Positions 45,295 through 54,921 of a stretch of DNA of 64,000 nucleotides are shown here, in pieces. The first letter of the stretch is position 1. Each line of letters starts with the position of its first letter. The stretch covers positions 235,074 through 299,073 of the forward strand of contig NZ_FOAG01000005.1 in assembly GCF_900109455.1 (NCBI RefSeq), in the 5' to 3' direction. A program made the translations under genes and the position numbers. The DNA comes from Roseovarius azorensis (GTDB lineage Bacteria > Pseudomonadota > Alphaproteobacteria > Rhodobacterales > Rhodobacteraceae). Under the pieces are notes generated by a model. The model was not told where the DNA came from. It ran no database searches and was given only the letters and a program-made list of their open reading frames with translations.

Positions 45295-47913
45295 ATGGAA
45301 CTCTATTTTCTATTTCTGCTGTTTGCGCTGGTCGCGTTGGCGCTGCTCTCGGGCTATCCGGTGGCATTTGCCTTGCCCGGATCGGCGATACTGACGATTG
45401 GTGTTGCAGCCTTGGCGGGCTGGTCGTTGGCCGGGGATGCGGCCACCTTTTTTGCCGAGGGCGAGCCTATGCAATGGCTCAGCGCCGGCATTACCAATTT
45501 CCGCGGCATCTACTGGGAGGCCGAGCGTGATACTCTGATCGCGATCCCACTGTTCATCTTCATGGGCGTCGTGCTGCAACGCTCCAAGATCGCCGAGGAT
45601 TTGCTGATCCGGATGGCGCAACTCTTCGGGTCGGTGCCGGGGGGGTTGGGCATTTCGGTGGTGTTCGTGGGCGCCTTGCTGGCGGCGACTACCGGGATCG
45701 TGGGGGCCACCGTCGTGGCGATGGGGCTGATTTCCCTGCCCGCGATGCTAAAGCACGGCTATTCCAAGCCACTAGCGACCGGAACCATCGCGGCCTCTGG
45801 CACGCTTGGCCAGATCATTCCGCCGTCGATCGTGCTCATCATCCTGTCCGATCAATTGGCCAGCGCTGTAGATCAGGCCTCAACGGCGCGCAAGGCGCTC
45901 TACAAGGCAGCGACGGGCGAGTTGTCGATGCCGTCGGAATTCGATGTCACCTCGACCAGTGCGGGCGAGATTTTTCTCGGTGCACTGGTGCCGGGACTGG
46001 TGCTGGTCGCCATGTATATGGGCTTTATCTTGATCTATGCCCTGCTGCGCCCGGCCAAGGCGCCGCCGGTTCCCTTCGAGGGCAAGCGTGATCACCGGTT
46101 CGTTGGCGCTGTGCTGCTTGTGCTGGTGCCGCCGCTGGCGTTGGTGTTCATCGTGCTCGGTTCGATCATCGTCGGGGTGGCCACGGTCACCCAAGCCGGC
46201 GCGATCGGCGCCGCGGGTACATTGATCATGGCGGGATACCGGCTCCGGCCCGGGCGGCGGGATACCTTTTATCCGCTGTTTCTGGCGCTGGCTTCGCTCG
46301 CGGCAATCTTCATCGCCAAGGCGGTTTTCAGCACCAATATCCGCGAAATTTCGACGGCCGGCATGGCCGGGGTCGTCATCGCCGGGTTTGGCAGCGTCGG
46401 CTTTGCCGTAGCCCTGACATGGAGCACCTGGCGCGTCTATCGAACCGACGACACGCTGAAAGGTGCGATGATCGAGACCGCGAAGACCACCGCACTGGTT
46501 TTCGTCATTCTGATGGGAGCAGCGATGCTGACTGCGGCCTTCCGCGCTTTCGGTGGCGAGGGCTATGTGCGCGGGTTCCTCGAGTCGATGCCCGGCGGTT
46601 TCTGGTCGAAATTTGTGATCGTCATGGCCATTATCTTTCTGCTGGGTTTCTTCCTGGAATTCATCGAAATCGTCGTTGTGGTGGTACCGATCGTGGCGCC
46701 GATTCTGCTCGCCGACCCGTCCTCCAATATTACTGCGGTTTGGCTGGGCGTGATGATCGGGCTGAACATCCAGACCTCATTCCTGACGCCGCCCTTCGGC
46801 TTCGCCTTGTTCTACCTGCGCGGGGTGGCACCGCCCTCGGTCCGGACGCTGCAAATCTATGCCGGCGTCGTGCCCTTTATTGTCCTGCAGCTGGTGGCGC
46901 TGGCGATCATGGCCTGGAACCCGCCGCTGGTGAATCACCTACCGAACCGGATCGCCCTGAGCGGAACAACAGCGCCGCCGCCGATCAACCCGCGGCTGCA
47001 GCCCTGCCTGGAAGAGTATGTGCGCGACCGTTTCAACCGGCACGGCGCAGATATCATCGCCGCGATTACCGCGGCCCGCAACCTGGATCTGGCAGCCTTC
47101 CCGGATCCGCTGCGCCAGTCGCTGCAGGGCAGTTTTACCGAGGCAGAGCGGAGCCTCGGCCTGATAGCCGAGGTGGCGCGCGCCAACGCGCAGATCACGG
47201 ACCAGGCGCCCGCCTATCGACCGTTGCACGACAGGGTGCGCCAGATCGAGAGCGACATCCGCCAACATGAAGCCGCGATAGACCAGCTCGAACTCCGAAT
47301 CCGCCGCGCCCGCGGCAAGGAACACGACCTCGTGTCGGACTGGAAACAGGACATTGGCGTGCTGAAGGCAGAGGTCGCCGTGCTGCTGGCGCGTATACCC
47401 GATAGCTGGAAAGAAGTGGAAAGCACCTTTCAGAAACTGACGCAGGCCGCGCAAACGGCGCGACTGCAATACCGGCGGGCCGCGGATTCGGCCTATGCGC
47501 CGGCGGCCGAGGCGATTGCCATGCTGCACGCGATCGACGCGCTGCAGGCGCTGCGCGCCGATCTGCCAGCAACCGCCAGCGACCTGACCGCCGACCGACT
47601 CGCAGGACTGTCGGCGAGAGCCCGCGACATTCCGGGCGGGCGCGACATCGCCTCTGCCCTGCAGGATACTAGGCGCGCCCAGTCGGACGGCAAGGACATC
47701 AGTGGGCCGATGGCAGAAGCACGCGCGCTGATCGACGCGGAAATTACCTGGCGGACGCGCGCGGCAGAGACGGCGGGCCCTGGCCTGCGCGTATTCGAAG
47801 CCGCGATCCGCGACACGATCGGCGCCCGCAGCCAGCCGAAGCTGTCAGAAGACCAGGCGCGATTCATCGCGGGCTGCATGTCCAGTCATCGTGACCTGTC
47901 CCTGAACTTTTGA
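45295..47913 (+). CDS. TRAP transporter large permease (DctM family) with a C-terminal helical extension, system 2
   Basis: 872 residues from MELYFLFLLFALVALALLSG. Residues 1 to about 565 are DctM: GIVGATVVAMGLISLPAML, ASGTLGQIIPPSIVLI and SFLTPPFGFALFYLRG. About 300 residues then follow without membrane segments, charged and helical (VRQIESDIRQHEAAIDQLE, VLKAEVAVLLARIPDSW), probably cytoplasmic coiled coil. No function is known to me for that extension. The reading frame is continuous, so it is a true fusion. Confidence 0.9.
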   Translation: MELYFLFLLFALVALALLSGYPVAFALPGSAILTIGVAALAGWSLAGDAATFFAEGEPMQWLSAGITNFRGIYWEAERDTLIAIPLFIFMGVVLQRSKIAEDLLIRMAQLFGSVPGGLGISVVFVGALLAATTGIVGATVVAMGLISLPAMLKHGYSKPLATGTIAASGTLGQIIPPSIVLIILSDQLASAVDQASTARKALYKAATGELSMPSEFDVTSTSAGEIFLGALVPGLVLVAMYMGFILIYALLRPAKAPPVPFEGKRDHRFVGAVLLVLVPPLALVFIVLGSIIVGVATVTQAGAIGAAGTLIMAGYRLRPGRRDTFYPLFLALASLAAIFIAKAVFSTNIREISTAGMAGVVIAGFGSVGFAVALTWSTWRVYRTDDTLKGAMIETAKTTALVFVILMGAAMLTAAFRAFGGEGYVRGFLESMPGGFWSKFVIVMAIIFLLGFFLEFIEIVVVVVPIVAPILLADPSSNITAVWLGVMIGLNIQTSFLTPPFGFALFYLRGVAPPSVRTLQIYAGVVPFIVLQLVALAIMAWNPPLVNHLPNRIALSGTTAPPPINPRLQPCLEEYVRDRFNRHGADIIAAITAARNLDLAAFPDPLRQSLQGSFTEAERSLGLIAEVARANAQITDQAPAYRPLHDRVRQIESDIRQHEAAIDQLELRIRRARGKEHDLVSDWKQDIGVLKAEVAVLLARIPDSWKEVESTFQKLTQAAQTARLQYRRAADSAYAPAAEAIAMLHAIDALQALRADLPATASDLTADRLAGLSARARDIPGGRDIASALQDTRRAQSDGKDISGPMAEARALIDAEITWRTRAAETAGPGLRVFEAAIRDTIGARSQPKLSEDQARFIAGCMSSHRDLSLNF

Positions 47914-47960
47914 CACCCGCGGCTTACCCCGATTTGCCGCCTACAATGGAGGATCCGACC

Positions 47961-48818
47961 ATGGCATCTGAGGTGCTGAAGCACGGTTATGCTGAACTCG
48001 ACGAGGTATTTATGCATTATGTGGAAGTCGGCAATGGTCCTCACCTGCTGCTGGTGCACGGCTGGCCACAGACATGGTACGAATGGCGCCACGTCATTCC
48101 GGCTCTGAGCCGGCATTACCATGTCATCGCCCCGGACCTGCGCGGCATGGGTGACAGCTCGCGACCGGTAACCGGCTATGACAAGCGCACCTTGGCCGGC
48201 GATTTGTGGCAGCTGATGCACGATCATTTCAAGGTGGAGGAATTCCATCTGGTCGGGCACGACTGGGGCGGGCCCACGGCCTTTGCACTGGCCGCCGCGC
48301 ATCCCGGTGCGGTCCTGAGACTTGCCATTCTGGACGTAGTCATCCCCGGCGACGGTGCCGAGGGATTTTCCCAGGGCGGGCGGCGCTGGCATCATGCATT
48401 CCACATGACAGCCGATCTGCCCGAGGCGCTGATCCAGGGCCGCGAAAAGATTTACCTCAGCTGGTTTTACCGTAACTTCGCCCATCGCCCAGATGCCGTT
48501 GGCCCCGCAGATCTGGCGGAATATCTGCGCACCTACGAACAGCCCGGCGCGATGCGCGCCGGGCTTGAGCTCTACCGGACCCTGCCGCAGGATATCGCCG
48601 ACAACCGCGACCGGATCGCGCAGGGCAAACTGCCGATGCCGGTGCTTGGCATCGGAGGAGCCAAAGCCTTCGGTCGTGGCGCCGAAGTGGGCGAATCGCT
48701 ACGCCGGGTGGCCGACCAGGTCGAGGCGGAGATCGTGCCAGACTGCGGCCATTTCATCCCGGAGGAAGCGCCGGATTTCCTAGCCAAGCGGCTGTTGCGC
48801 TTCTTCGGCGGCGCATAG
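47961..48818 (+). CDS. Alpha/beta hydrolase, epoxide hydrolase/haloacid dehalogenase-like
   Basis: 285 residues from ATG 47961 (GGAGG 8 bases upstream). HGWPQTWYEWRH holds the oxyanion site, the nucleophile Asp is in VGHDWGGPTAF, and the catalytic His is in PDCGHFIPEEAP. GHDWGG is the soluble epoxide hydrolase form, while the first hydrolase in the island has GHDRGG as in fluoroacetate dehalogenase. A second enzyme of the same superfamily thus closes the TRAP 2 operon. Substrate unknown. Confidence 0.88.
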   Translation: MASEVLKHGYAELDEVFMHYVEVGNGPHLLLVHGWPQTWYEWRHVIPALSRHYHVIAPDLRGMGDSSRPVTGYDKRTLAGDLWQLMHDHFKVEEFHLVGHDWGGPTAFALAAAHPGAVLRLAILDVVIPGDGAEGFSQGGRRWHHAFHMTADLPEALIQGREKIYLSWFYRNFAHRPDAVGPADLAEYLRTYEQPGAMRAGLELYRTLPQDIADNRDRIAQGKLPMPVLGIGGAKAFGRGAEVGESLRRVADQVEAEIVPDCGHFIPEEAPDFLAKRLLRFFGGA

Positions 48819-48937
48819 GCGGCGTCGGCGCGCGCGACGATGGCGCCGCTCGCCTGCCGCCCCTGAAACGTCTTCGCTTCCATCTCGGTGAGGTCGGCCC
48901 GCGTCCGGATGAAACGCGCTCGTTCTGCCAAGTGATG

Positions 48938-49225
48938 CCCATGGTCTGCGGATCATGCTGGAACGGAAAGTCGATCAACGCAACATCCACGTGGATCCCG
49001 CCATCGAGATCGACAGCTGTGCCAACATCAAGAGCTTGGTCAGCATCGACTGTGGCTATTCGATCCTGCCGTTTCACACCATCGCCAGGGACGTCGCACG
49101 CGGACGTCTGGCCTGCCTGGAATTCGAAACGCCCAACCTGTGGAGCAGCGCGCATCTGGTGCACCACTCCAGCCGCCCGCTGACCCGGGCCACCAAGGCC
49201 GTCCATGACGAAATTCCCTCGTCAT
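48938..49225 (+). pseudogene. LysR-family regulator, C-terminal remnant
   Basis: PHGLRIMLERKVDQRNIHVD, CANIKSLVSIDCGYSILPFHT, ARDVARGRLACLEFE and HHSSRPLTRATKAVHDEI are the effector-binding half of a LysR regulator. No helix-turn-helix or start lies upstream. It marks the right end of the catabolic island. Confidence 0.72.
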
Positions 49226-49401
49226 CGACGCACTGCTCTCCGATAACTCGTGGGCAGGCGCAACACAGCTCTAGGGTCGGGCGGCGGGGACCCTGCCCGC
49301 CTGATCCCACCCGGAAAGGGAGTGGAAGAGTTCTGGGGATCTCCTAAACATTGTACCGTCCGACTTTCTGAGACCGCTTCATCTTCCAAACGGAATCTTG
49401 C

Positions 49402-50265
49402 TCATGGTCCCGCCTTGTTTTGCATAGCTCCCAATACGCCACGCAGAAAGGCTGTTTGTTTGGCGCGCTTGCGTGCGGAAATCAGGGCAACGGGCGAGAC
49501 CCGTTGCCAGAACGCCGAGATCAGTGCTTTTCGCTCTGCGCCAGTTCGTTTGTGTTTGCGCAAGGCATAGATCCTTGACTGTCCCATGTGAAACGCCTTG
49601 AACGCCGCCAGTTGCGACGAGCGCGTGGTGGAATTGCCGGCGTCGTGCATGACCCTTGCCGCACGCACGAACATTAACGGGCCGCATTGCGTGCGCAGGC
49701 GTAGGGCCAGATCATCGTCCTCGTGATATAGGAAAATCGCCGGGTCAAAACCGCCGACCGCTTCGAATGCCGTTCGGCGCACGAACAAGGCTGCGCCACT
49801 CAGCACGGGCACTCTGCAGTCGGTTTCGGGCCAACCCGAGGGCAGCTTTTCGCGCTTCGGCAGCAAAACGCTACCGCGTTTGAAATAGGGCCGCCCGTTG
49901 GTGCCGCTGATTGCTGGATTGAAGGCTACGGCATCGCGATGCGTATCAGCAGCGATCACCAACGCCTCAAGCGCACCAGCCTCAAGTCTGGCATCGGGAT
50001 TAAGGAACAAAAAGAATTCGGTTTCAGTATGGGCTGCACCGATATTGCAGGCGGTGCCAAAGCCCACATTCTTATTGTTCCGGATCAATCGTGCGTCGTA
50101 CTGTCGGACCACGTTCAATAGCGCGGCGTGGTCGGTCGAGTTATTATCAATGACTGTGCAGTCTGCCCCATGCGGCAATGATGCTAGCATCCCGGGCAGA
50201 ATATTGTGGCTGTTGTAGGTCACAGTCAGTACTGCGACACGCTGTAACGTGCGGGTCGAGTGCAT
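49402..50265 (-). CDS. Glycosyltransferase family 2
   Basis: 287 residues from ATG 50265 (in-frame ATG 50286 possible). GT-A fold: VAVLTVTYNSHNILPGML, DNNSTDHA, the NKNVGFGTACNIGA segment, metal-binding FLNPDA and the acceptor-side FLYHEDDDLALRLR. It resembles rhamnosyltransferases of surface polysaccharides. It is the first gene of the glycan cluster on this side. Confidence 0.92.
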   Translation of the reverse strand: MHSTRTLQRVAVLTVTYNSHNILPGMLASLPHGADCTVIDNNSTDHAALLNVVRQYDARLIRNNKNVGFGTACNIGAAHTETEFFLFLNPDARLEAGALEALVIAADTHRDAVAFNPAISGTNGRPYFKRGSVLLPKREKLPSGWPETDCRVPVLSGAALFVRRTAFEAVGGFDPAIFLYHEDDDLALRLRTQCGPLMFVRAARVMHDAGNSTTRSSQLAAFKAFHMGQSRIYALRKHKRTGAERKALISAFWQRVSPVALISARKRAKQTAFLRGVLGAMQNKAGP

Positions 50266-50724
50266 CCGGTTTTGAGTTCCAAGCAACTTACCAAAGAATC
50301 ACCAAAGGAACCTTTAACAAATTCTCGGTAAGGTTGTAATTGTTTATTGGCTCCGGATATGCATGCATGTTTGAGGTGGTTCCAGAGCATCTAACCGAAC
50401 TTAGATTTGGAGCCTTGTAGATCCTGTCAGCCCCGCGCGCGCTTCAGCCATATATGCAGAAACGGACTCGCGGATCAGGTGGCAATCAGCAATATGGGGT
50501 AAGGGCACAACTCTGGCTTTTTGCCAAGGTTATGACCATAACTTTTGAATCGCCACGCGAACTGCATGATCTGAAAACAGGTCGCCTGTGCAGTTCTGTT
50601 TATGGCCAGCGACGATGGTGTTGAGTGGGTCCGTGAGATGGATGTTTTGATCAACGCCGTTATGTCTTTCCGGTCTCAATACGTGATGTGATGATACCCC
50701 AGTTTGCCGCGCCAGAACAGCGCG
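50266..50724. other. Intergenic region in the glycan cluster
   Basis: 459 bases with lower GC than the neighbours. I see no supported gene or RNA. It separates the glycosyltransferase start from the stop of the exporter gene, so both minus-strand units may have separate promoters. Confidence 0.4.
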
Positions 50725-52497
50725 TCAGGTATAGTCCTGTTTCTGCGAGGCATACATTGTGGCATAAAGACCCTGCGTGGCCATCAGCTCCTCATGCGTG
50801 CCTTCCTCAACCACCTTGCCTCTGTCCAGCACGTAGATCTTATCGGCAGTCACCACGGAAGACAGTCGATGCGCCACGATGATCGTGGTCTTGTTCTCGG
50901 ACAGCCGTAGCAGCGCGTTCTGGATTCGCTTTTCGGTCTTCTGATCCAGCGCCGATGTAGCCTCATCCAGCAAAAGGATCGGCGCCGAACGTAGGAAGGC
51001 TCTGGCAATCGCGATCCGTTGTTTCTGACCCCCGGAAAGCTGACTGCCCTTGGGTCCGAGCGGCGCATCACGACGTGCGCGGATCAGTTCGGCGATCTCA
51101 GCGGCTTCGGCCGCGGCCCAAATTTCCTCTTCTGTCGCATTTGGAGCGATGTAGCGGATGTTTTCCCAGATAGAAGCATTGAATATTACAATATCTTGCG
51201 CCACCACAGAAAAAGCGTCGCGCAGCGCTTGGACCTTAATGTTGCGGATATCACGGCTGCCAATGGTTATTTTGCCTTCGTTTACGTCGTAGAGACGTGT
51301 TATTAGACTTAGGATTGATGTTTTGCCGGAGCCGGTTGCCCCCACGATCGCAGTCTTTTTCCCTCCTTCTATGACGATATTCAAATCCGCGAATAGTGGG
51401 TGCTGTGGATCATAAGCAAACTTGACATTACTAAACGAGATGTCACCTTGTTTGTCGAATTCGCTCACCGAATTTTCGTGATCAGTGATTTTAATCGGCT
51501 CATTGTAGATGTTACGGACACTCGCAAGTAGAATCAGGCTCGCTTGTAGCTGGCTGAAAAAACCGGCCAGCAGACGCATGGGATCAAACAGGATCACAAG
51601 GCCCAAGAGGAAGGAGATGATGCTGGCAGCGTCCATGCCACTCCCTCCTTGAAGCACCATGTAGCCGCCGCCGCCTATCACCAAAACATATACGAAGGCC
51701 GACACCAGATCTATCGAGGGTGGAAAAAGCGCCTGGGCGCTGTTGAGGTTGATTGTCAGGTCCCTGATGCCGTCGGTCGCCTCAAACAAGCGTTCGCGTT
51801 CCCGGCTCTCTTGCCCCGATATTTTGACAGTACGCATGCCGTTGACCATTTCTTCAATGCCCGACATGTAGTTACCAAATGCGTTTTCCGCTTTCTGTTG
51901 AATCTCCTTTATCTTGGCCGAGACTGCAACCATTAGCAGTATAAGAACAGGAATCACGATGATAGCTGCCGCAAAGAGAAGCGGCGATTTATAGATCAGG
52001 TAGCCCGATACGACGACCACTGTCAGGAAATCTCGCACGGCCCCCACGGTTCCTTGTCCCACGAAACTGCTCAGGCCATCAACTTGATTGACCAGCTTCA
52101 GGATTATGTCACCGGATTTGGTTTTTTCGAAATAGGCCAGATCAAGCCGCAGGAGATGCCGGATCATGTCCTGGCGCATCTTGCGCACTGCATTGCTGGC
52201 TAGCCAAACCGACAGCCGCGGGACGGCATAGGACAAAAGCGCTCTAGTGGCAAACAGGAGGAAAACGACGAAACACACCATGACCAACTGACCGAGCGAA
52301 CCTTCTTCGAAGATCACCCGCAACCCGTTCTCGGTCAATGCCAGGAACTGTTGATAAACAACCGCTTGAATACTTACCATACCAAGTACCAAGCCCAACC
52401 AAGGGGCCTTATCTTTCAGATAGAGGTTCCAGAACCACTTGATGTTGTCGATATCTTGCGACGTGAACATCTGCTTTTTGGTACTAAGTTCTGACAT
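50725..52497 (-). CDS. ABC exporter, fused permease-ATPase (MsbA/glycan type)
   Basis: 590 residues from MSELSTKKQMFTSQDIDNIKW. Six hydrophobic segments in the N-terminal half; then Walker A AIVGATGSGKTSIL, signature QLSGGQKQRIAIARAF, Walker B ILLLDEATSALD and the switch His in IVAHRLSS. Half-size exporters like this move lipids, glycolipids or peptides. Inside a glycan cluster the likely cargo is a lipid-linked sugar (inference). The open frame before 52497 adds 11 doubtful residues. Confidence 0.93.
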   Translation of the reverse strand: MSELSTKKQMFTSQDIDNIKWFWNLYLKDKAPWLGLVLGMVSIQAVVYQQFLALTENGLRVIFEEGSLGQLVMVCFVVFLLFATRALLSYAVPRLSVWLASNAVRKMRQDMIRHLLRLDLAYFEKTKSGDIILKLVNQVDGLSSFVGQGTVGAVRDFLTVVVVSGYLIYKSPLLFAAAIIVIPVLILLMVAVSAKIKEIQQKAENAFGNYMSGIEEMVNGMRTVKISGQESRERERLFEATDGIRDLTINLNSAQALFPPSIDLVSAFVYVLVIGGGGYMVLQGGSGMDAASIISFLLGLVILFDPMRLLAGFFSQLQASLILLASVRNIYNEPIKITDHENSVSEFDKQGDISFSNVKFAYDPQHPLFADLNIVIEGGKKTAIVGATGSGKTSILSLITRLYDVNEGKITIGSRDIRNIKVQALRDAFSVVAQDIVIFNASIWENIRYIAPNATEEEIWAAAEAAEIAELIRARRDAPLGPKGSQLSGGQKQRIAIARAFLRSAPILLLDEATSALDQKTEKRIQNALLRLSENKTTIIVAHRLSSVVTADKIYVLDRGKVVEEGTHEELMATQGLYATMYASQKQDYT

Positions 52498-52828
52498 AAA
52501 TCGTCTTCCAGCTTTTAGCGAAGATCCCAAGTTCTGTGAGGACCTCTCTCACCTCTGAACATGTGACGCAACTAGTTCACGGTTATTTGGCGGCCTGTCG
52601 TGTATAACCTCGTGGCCGCGGTCGTTAAGCCAATAGTCCCGATCCACGGTGCTGCGGCAAGGTTCCATGATAGGCTGACAGACCATGGCGATGTCTGCGA
52701 CATCTTCACCGACGAGGAATGCCACAGCTTGTTCAAGGCTCCAGACTATTAAACCGATCAAGCGCAACATCTCGATCCAACGGATCAACCCTGAGGCTGA
52801 AAGATAAAATGACTTGTCGCCCGATCCG
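52498..52828. other. Intergenic region upstream of the exporter
   Basis: 331 bases. A minus-strand open frame of 116 codons covers it, but it overlaps the methyltransferase end and has no recognisable domain. I treat it as unproven and annotate no gene. Confidence 0.4.
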
Positions 52829-53614
52829 TCAGGCACAGCGGACGGCGAGGCCGATCCCAAGAGATCGCTCGGCACTATGCGCGAATTCGTAGATGGCATA
52901 GTTGCGGCGCAGCGTCGACTTGACCTCGTTCCATGCCCGGACCGTACCGCCGTTCAGCGTGTCGAATTCATGCGCGTGAATGTCGTGGAAGGCGACAGCC
53001 TTGCGCGCACGTTGCCCAACATTCTCGAAATCGGCCATGACGCCGTCGTAGCTGTGGTCGCCGTCGATGAATACGAAATCGTAGTCACGGTCGATCACGG
53101 CATCTGATCCGGTCGTGATGAGTTTTTCGACGTTGAGAAAGTCCGAGAAGATCTCGAAAGCGATCAGGTTGTCTTCGATATCCAGCACCTCCAGCCGGAA
53201 TGCGGGGTTGGCGCGTTGCAGAACCGAACACATGAAATAGCCGCTGCCGCCGCGATAGGTGCCCACCTCGATCCCTGTCGCAATATCAAGCGGGATCAGC
53301 GTGCGGAGGAAATCCACGAATTCAGTCGGAAATTGCAGCGATCCAAAACCACTGCGGTTCATCCAGTCTTGCCATGGCGCGAAGATGGCCGCAGGATGAA
53401 CCGGAATGCCGAACTGCAAAAACTTGTCCAGAATGAATCGCCGGCTGGTGAACTCATGATCTTCGGACAGGAGCAACGCCTGGGAAGCCGCCAGAGCCTT
53501 GGACACATCCGCCGCGAGCACCGCCGGGTCACCGACCGGCATGAAAGCCCCGAGGTTTTCGGAGCCGCGAATCAATCCGGTTTCGGAATGGAGACTCTCA
53601 CCAGTTCTGGTCAT
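52829..53614 (-). CDS. Class I SAM-dependent methyltransferase
   Basis: 261 residues. The SAM motif is GIEVGTYRGGSGYFMCSVL, then LEVLDIEDN, and YDFVFIDGDHSYDGVMADFE, the form seen in Methyltransferase_24 and CmcI-like sugar-modifying enzymes. The C-terminus AVAFHDIHAHEFDT contains a possible metal site. Located between exporter and aminotransferase in the glycan cluster, it probably methylates a sugar or lipid-linked intermediate (inference). Confidence 0.88.
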   Translation of the reverse strand: MTRTGESLHSETGLIRGSENLGAFMPVGDPAVLAADVSKALAASQALLLSEDHEFTSRRFILDKFLQFGIPVHPAAIFAPWQDWMNRSGFGSLQFPTEFVDFLRTLIPLDIATGIEVGTYRGGSGYFMCSVLQRANPAFRLEVLDIEDNLIAFEIFSDFLNVEKLITTGSDAVIDRDYDFVFIDGDHSYDGVMADFENVGQRARKAVAFHDIHAHEFDTLNGGTVRAWNEVKSTLRRNYAIYEFAHSAERSLGIGLAVRCA

Positions 53615-53659
53615 TGCAGCACCGAATTTTTCCTTTGATCGTGACCGTTGGGAGTGATC

Positions 53660-54805
53660 TTAGCTTGCCGCTCGCACGCGCCTGACTGCACTCGGACGTC
53701 GGAACACCAATGATATTTCCTCGACATCTTTCTTGTCCACATCGCCGAAGAATGGAAGGCACAAGACTTGGGATTTCACCTTTTGGACATAGGGCTCGAC
53801 CCTCGCAGAGAAGATCGGAAAGCCTCGATAGGGCTCGTAATCGGTGCAGATAGGGTGGAAATACTTGCGCGCGAAAATGTTGCGCGCCTTCAATTCTTCG
53901 TAGATGTCATCGCGTGAACGGCCAAATATGGTGGCGTCAATCACCACCGGGTAGTATTGTTCGGATTGCTTCACGCGTGATTGAGGAGCCTGAAACCGGA
54001 TACCGGGCAGGCCGTCAAGCGCGTCGTTGTACATCTCCCGCAGCGCGCGGCGTCGGCATCGTTCTTGCTCGACCTGCGGCAGGTTGAGCAGACCGATGGC
54101 GGCCTGGATTTCATTCATCTTGCCGTTGATGCCGATCTCCACAACCTCATCCTCGTTACGGATACCGAAATTTCGCAGGTAGTAGAGCTTTTCGCGATCG
54201 TCAGGGTTGGGCGTGGCGACAAGCCCCCCTTCCAGCGTGTTGAAGAGCTTGGTGGCATGAAACGAGAACACCGAAGCGTTTCCGAACATCGCTACCGGGC
54301 AGTCGTCGATTTCAGCTCCAAAGGCGTGCGCCGCGTCGTAGATGAGCTTGAGTCCGTGTTCGTTGGCGATGGATTGCAACGCCTCCACATCGCAAACAGT
54401 GCCATAAACATGAACGCCAAGGATCGCGGAGGTTTTCGCCGTGATCGCCTTTTTGACCGATGCCGGGTCAATCGTTAGAGTTTCGGGGCAGACATCGGCA
54501 AAGACCGGTCGAAGGCCGTTCCAGTGGATCGCGTGTGCCGTCGCGGCGAAGGTGAGCGGCGTCGTGATAACCTCACTTCCCGGCGGTAGATCGAAGAGCT
54601 TGAGTACGGCAAGAAGACCGATTGTGCCATTGTTGAACAGCATCGCCGTTGGAACCCCGAGATAGGAGGTAAGCTCGCTCTCGAGCCGACCATGCAACGG
54701 ACCTCCGTTGGTCACAATGCGCGATGCCCAGATTTCCTTGAGCAGACCATCGAGATGTCCGAGATCAGGCAGCATTGGGCGGGTTACGTAGAGCGGTGAT
54801 CGCAT
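53660..54805 (-). CDS. DegT/DnrJ/EryC1-family sugar aminotransferase
   Basis: 381 residues from MRSPLYVTRPMLPDL, which has AGG 7 bases upstream. PLP-dependent transfer of an amino group to a nucleotide keto-sugar. The Schiff-base Lys is in SFHATKLFNTLEGG, the PLP Asp in LIYDAAHAFGA, and TPLTFAATAHA and IHWNGLRPVFAD are typical of the family. It would make an amino-deoxysugar for the surface glycan. Confidence 0.93.
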   Translation of the reverse strand: MRSPLYVTRPMLPDLGHLDGLLKEIWASRIVTNGGPLHGRLESELTSYLGVPTAMLFNNGTIGLLAVLKLFDLPPGSEVITTPLTFAATAHAIHWNGLRPVFADVCPETLTIDPASVKKAITAKTSAILGVHVYGTVCDVEALQSIANEHGLKLIYDAAHAFGAEIDDCPVAMFGNASVFSFHATKLFNTLEGGLVATPNPDDREKLYYLRNFGIRNEDEVVEIGINGKMNEIQAAIGLLNLPQVEQERCRRRALREMYNDALDGLPGIRFQAPQSRVKQSEQYYPVVIDATIFGRSRDDIYEELKARNIFARKYFHPICTDYEPYRGFPIFSARVEPYVQKVKSQVLCLPFFGDVDKKDVEEISLVFRRPSAVRRVRAAS

Positions 54806-54921
54806 GTCATACCTCGGCTGCAAACTCTGGTTTCTGTTCGATGAATGCTAAAGCGAACCAGCCACCTACACAGGACCACTCGATTATCCTGGGTGATCTG
54901 GGACGGTCGGATGAGCGGCGC

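Noticed and set aside
52549..52899. 116-codon minus-strand ORF between exporter and methyltransferase
   Set aside because: Overlaps the methyltransferase by 71 bases, has no recognisable family and no clear ribosome site; left as unproven.
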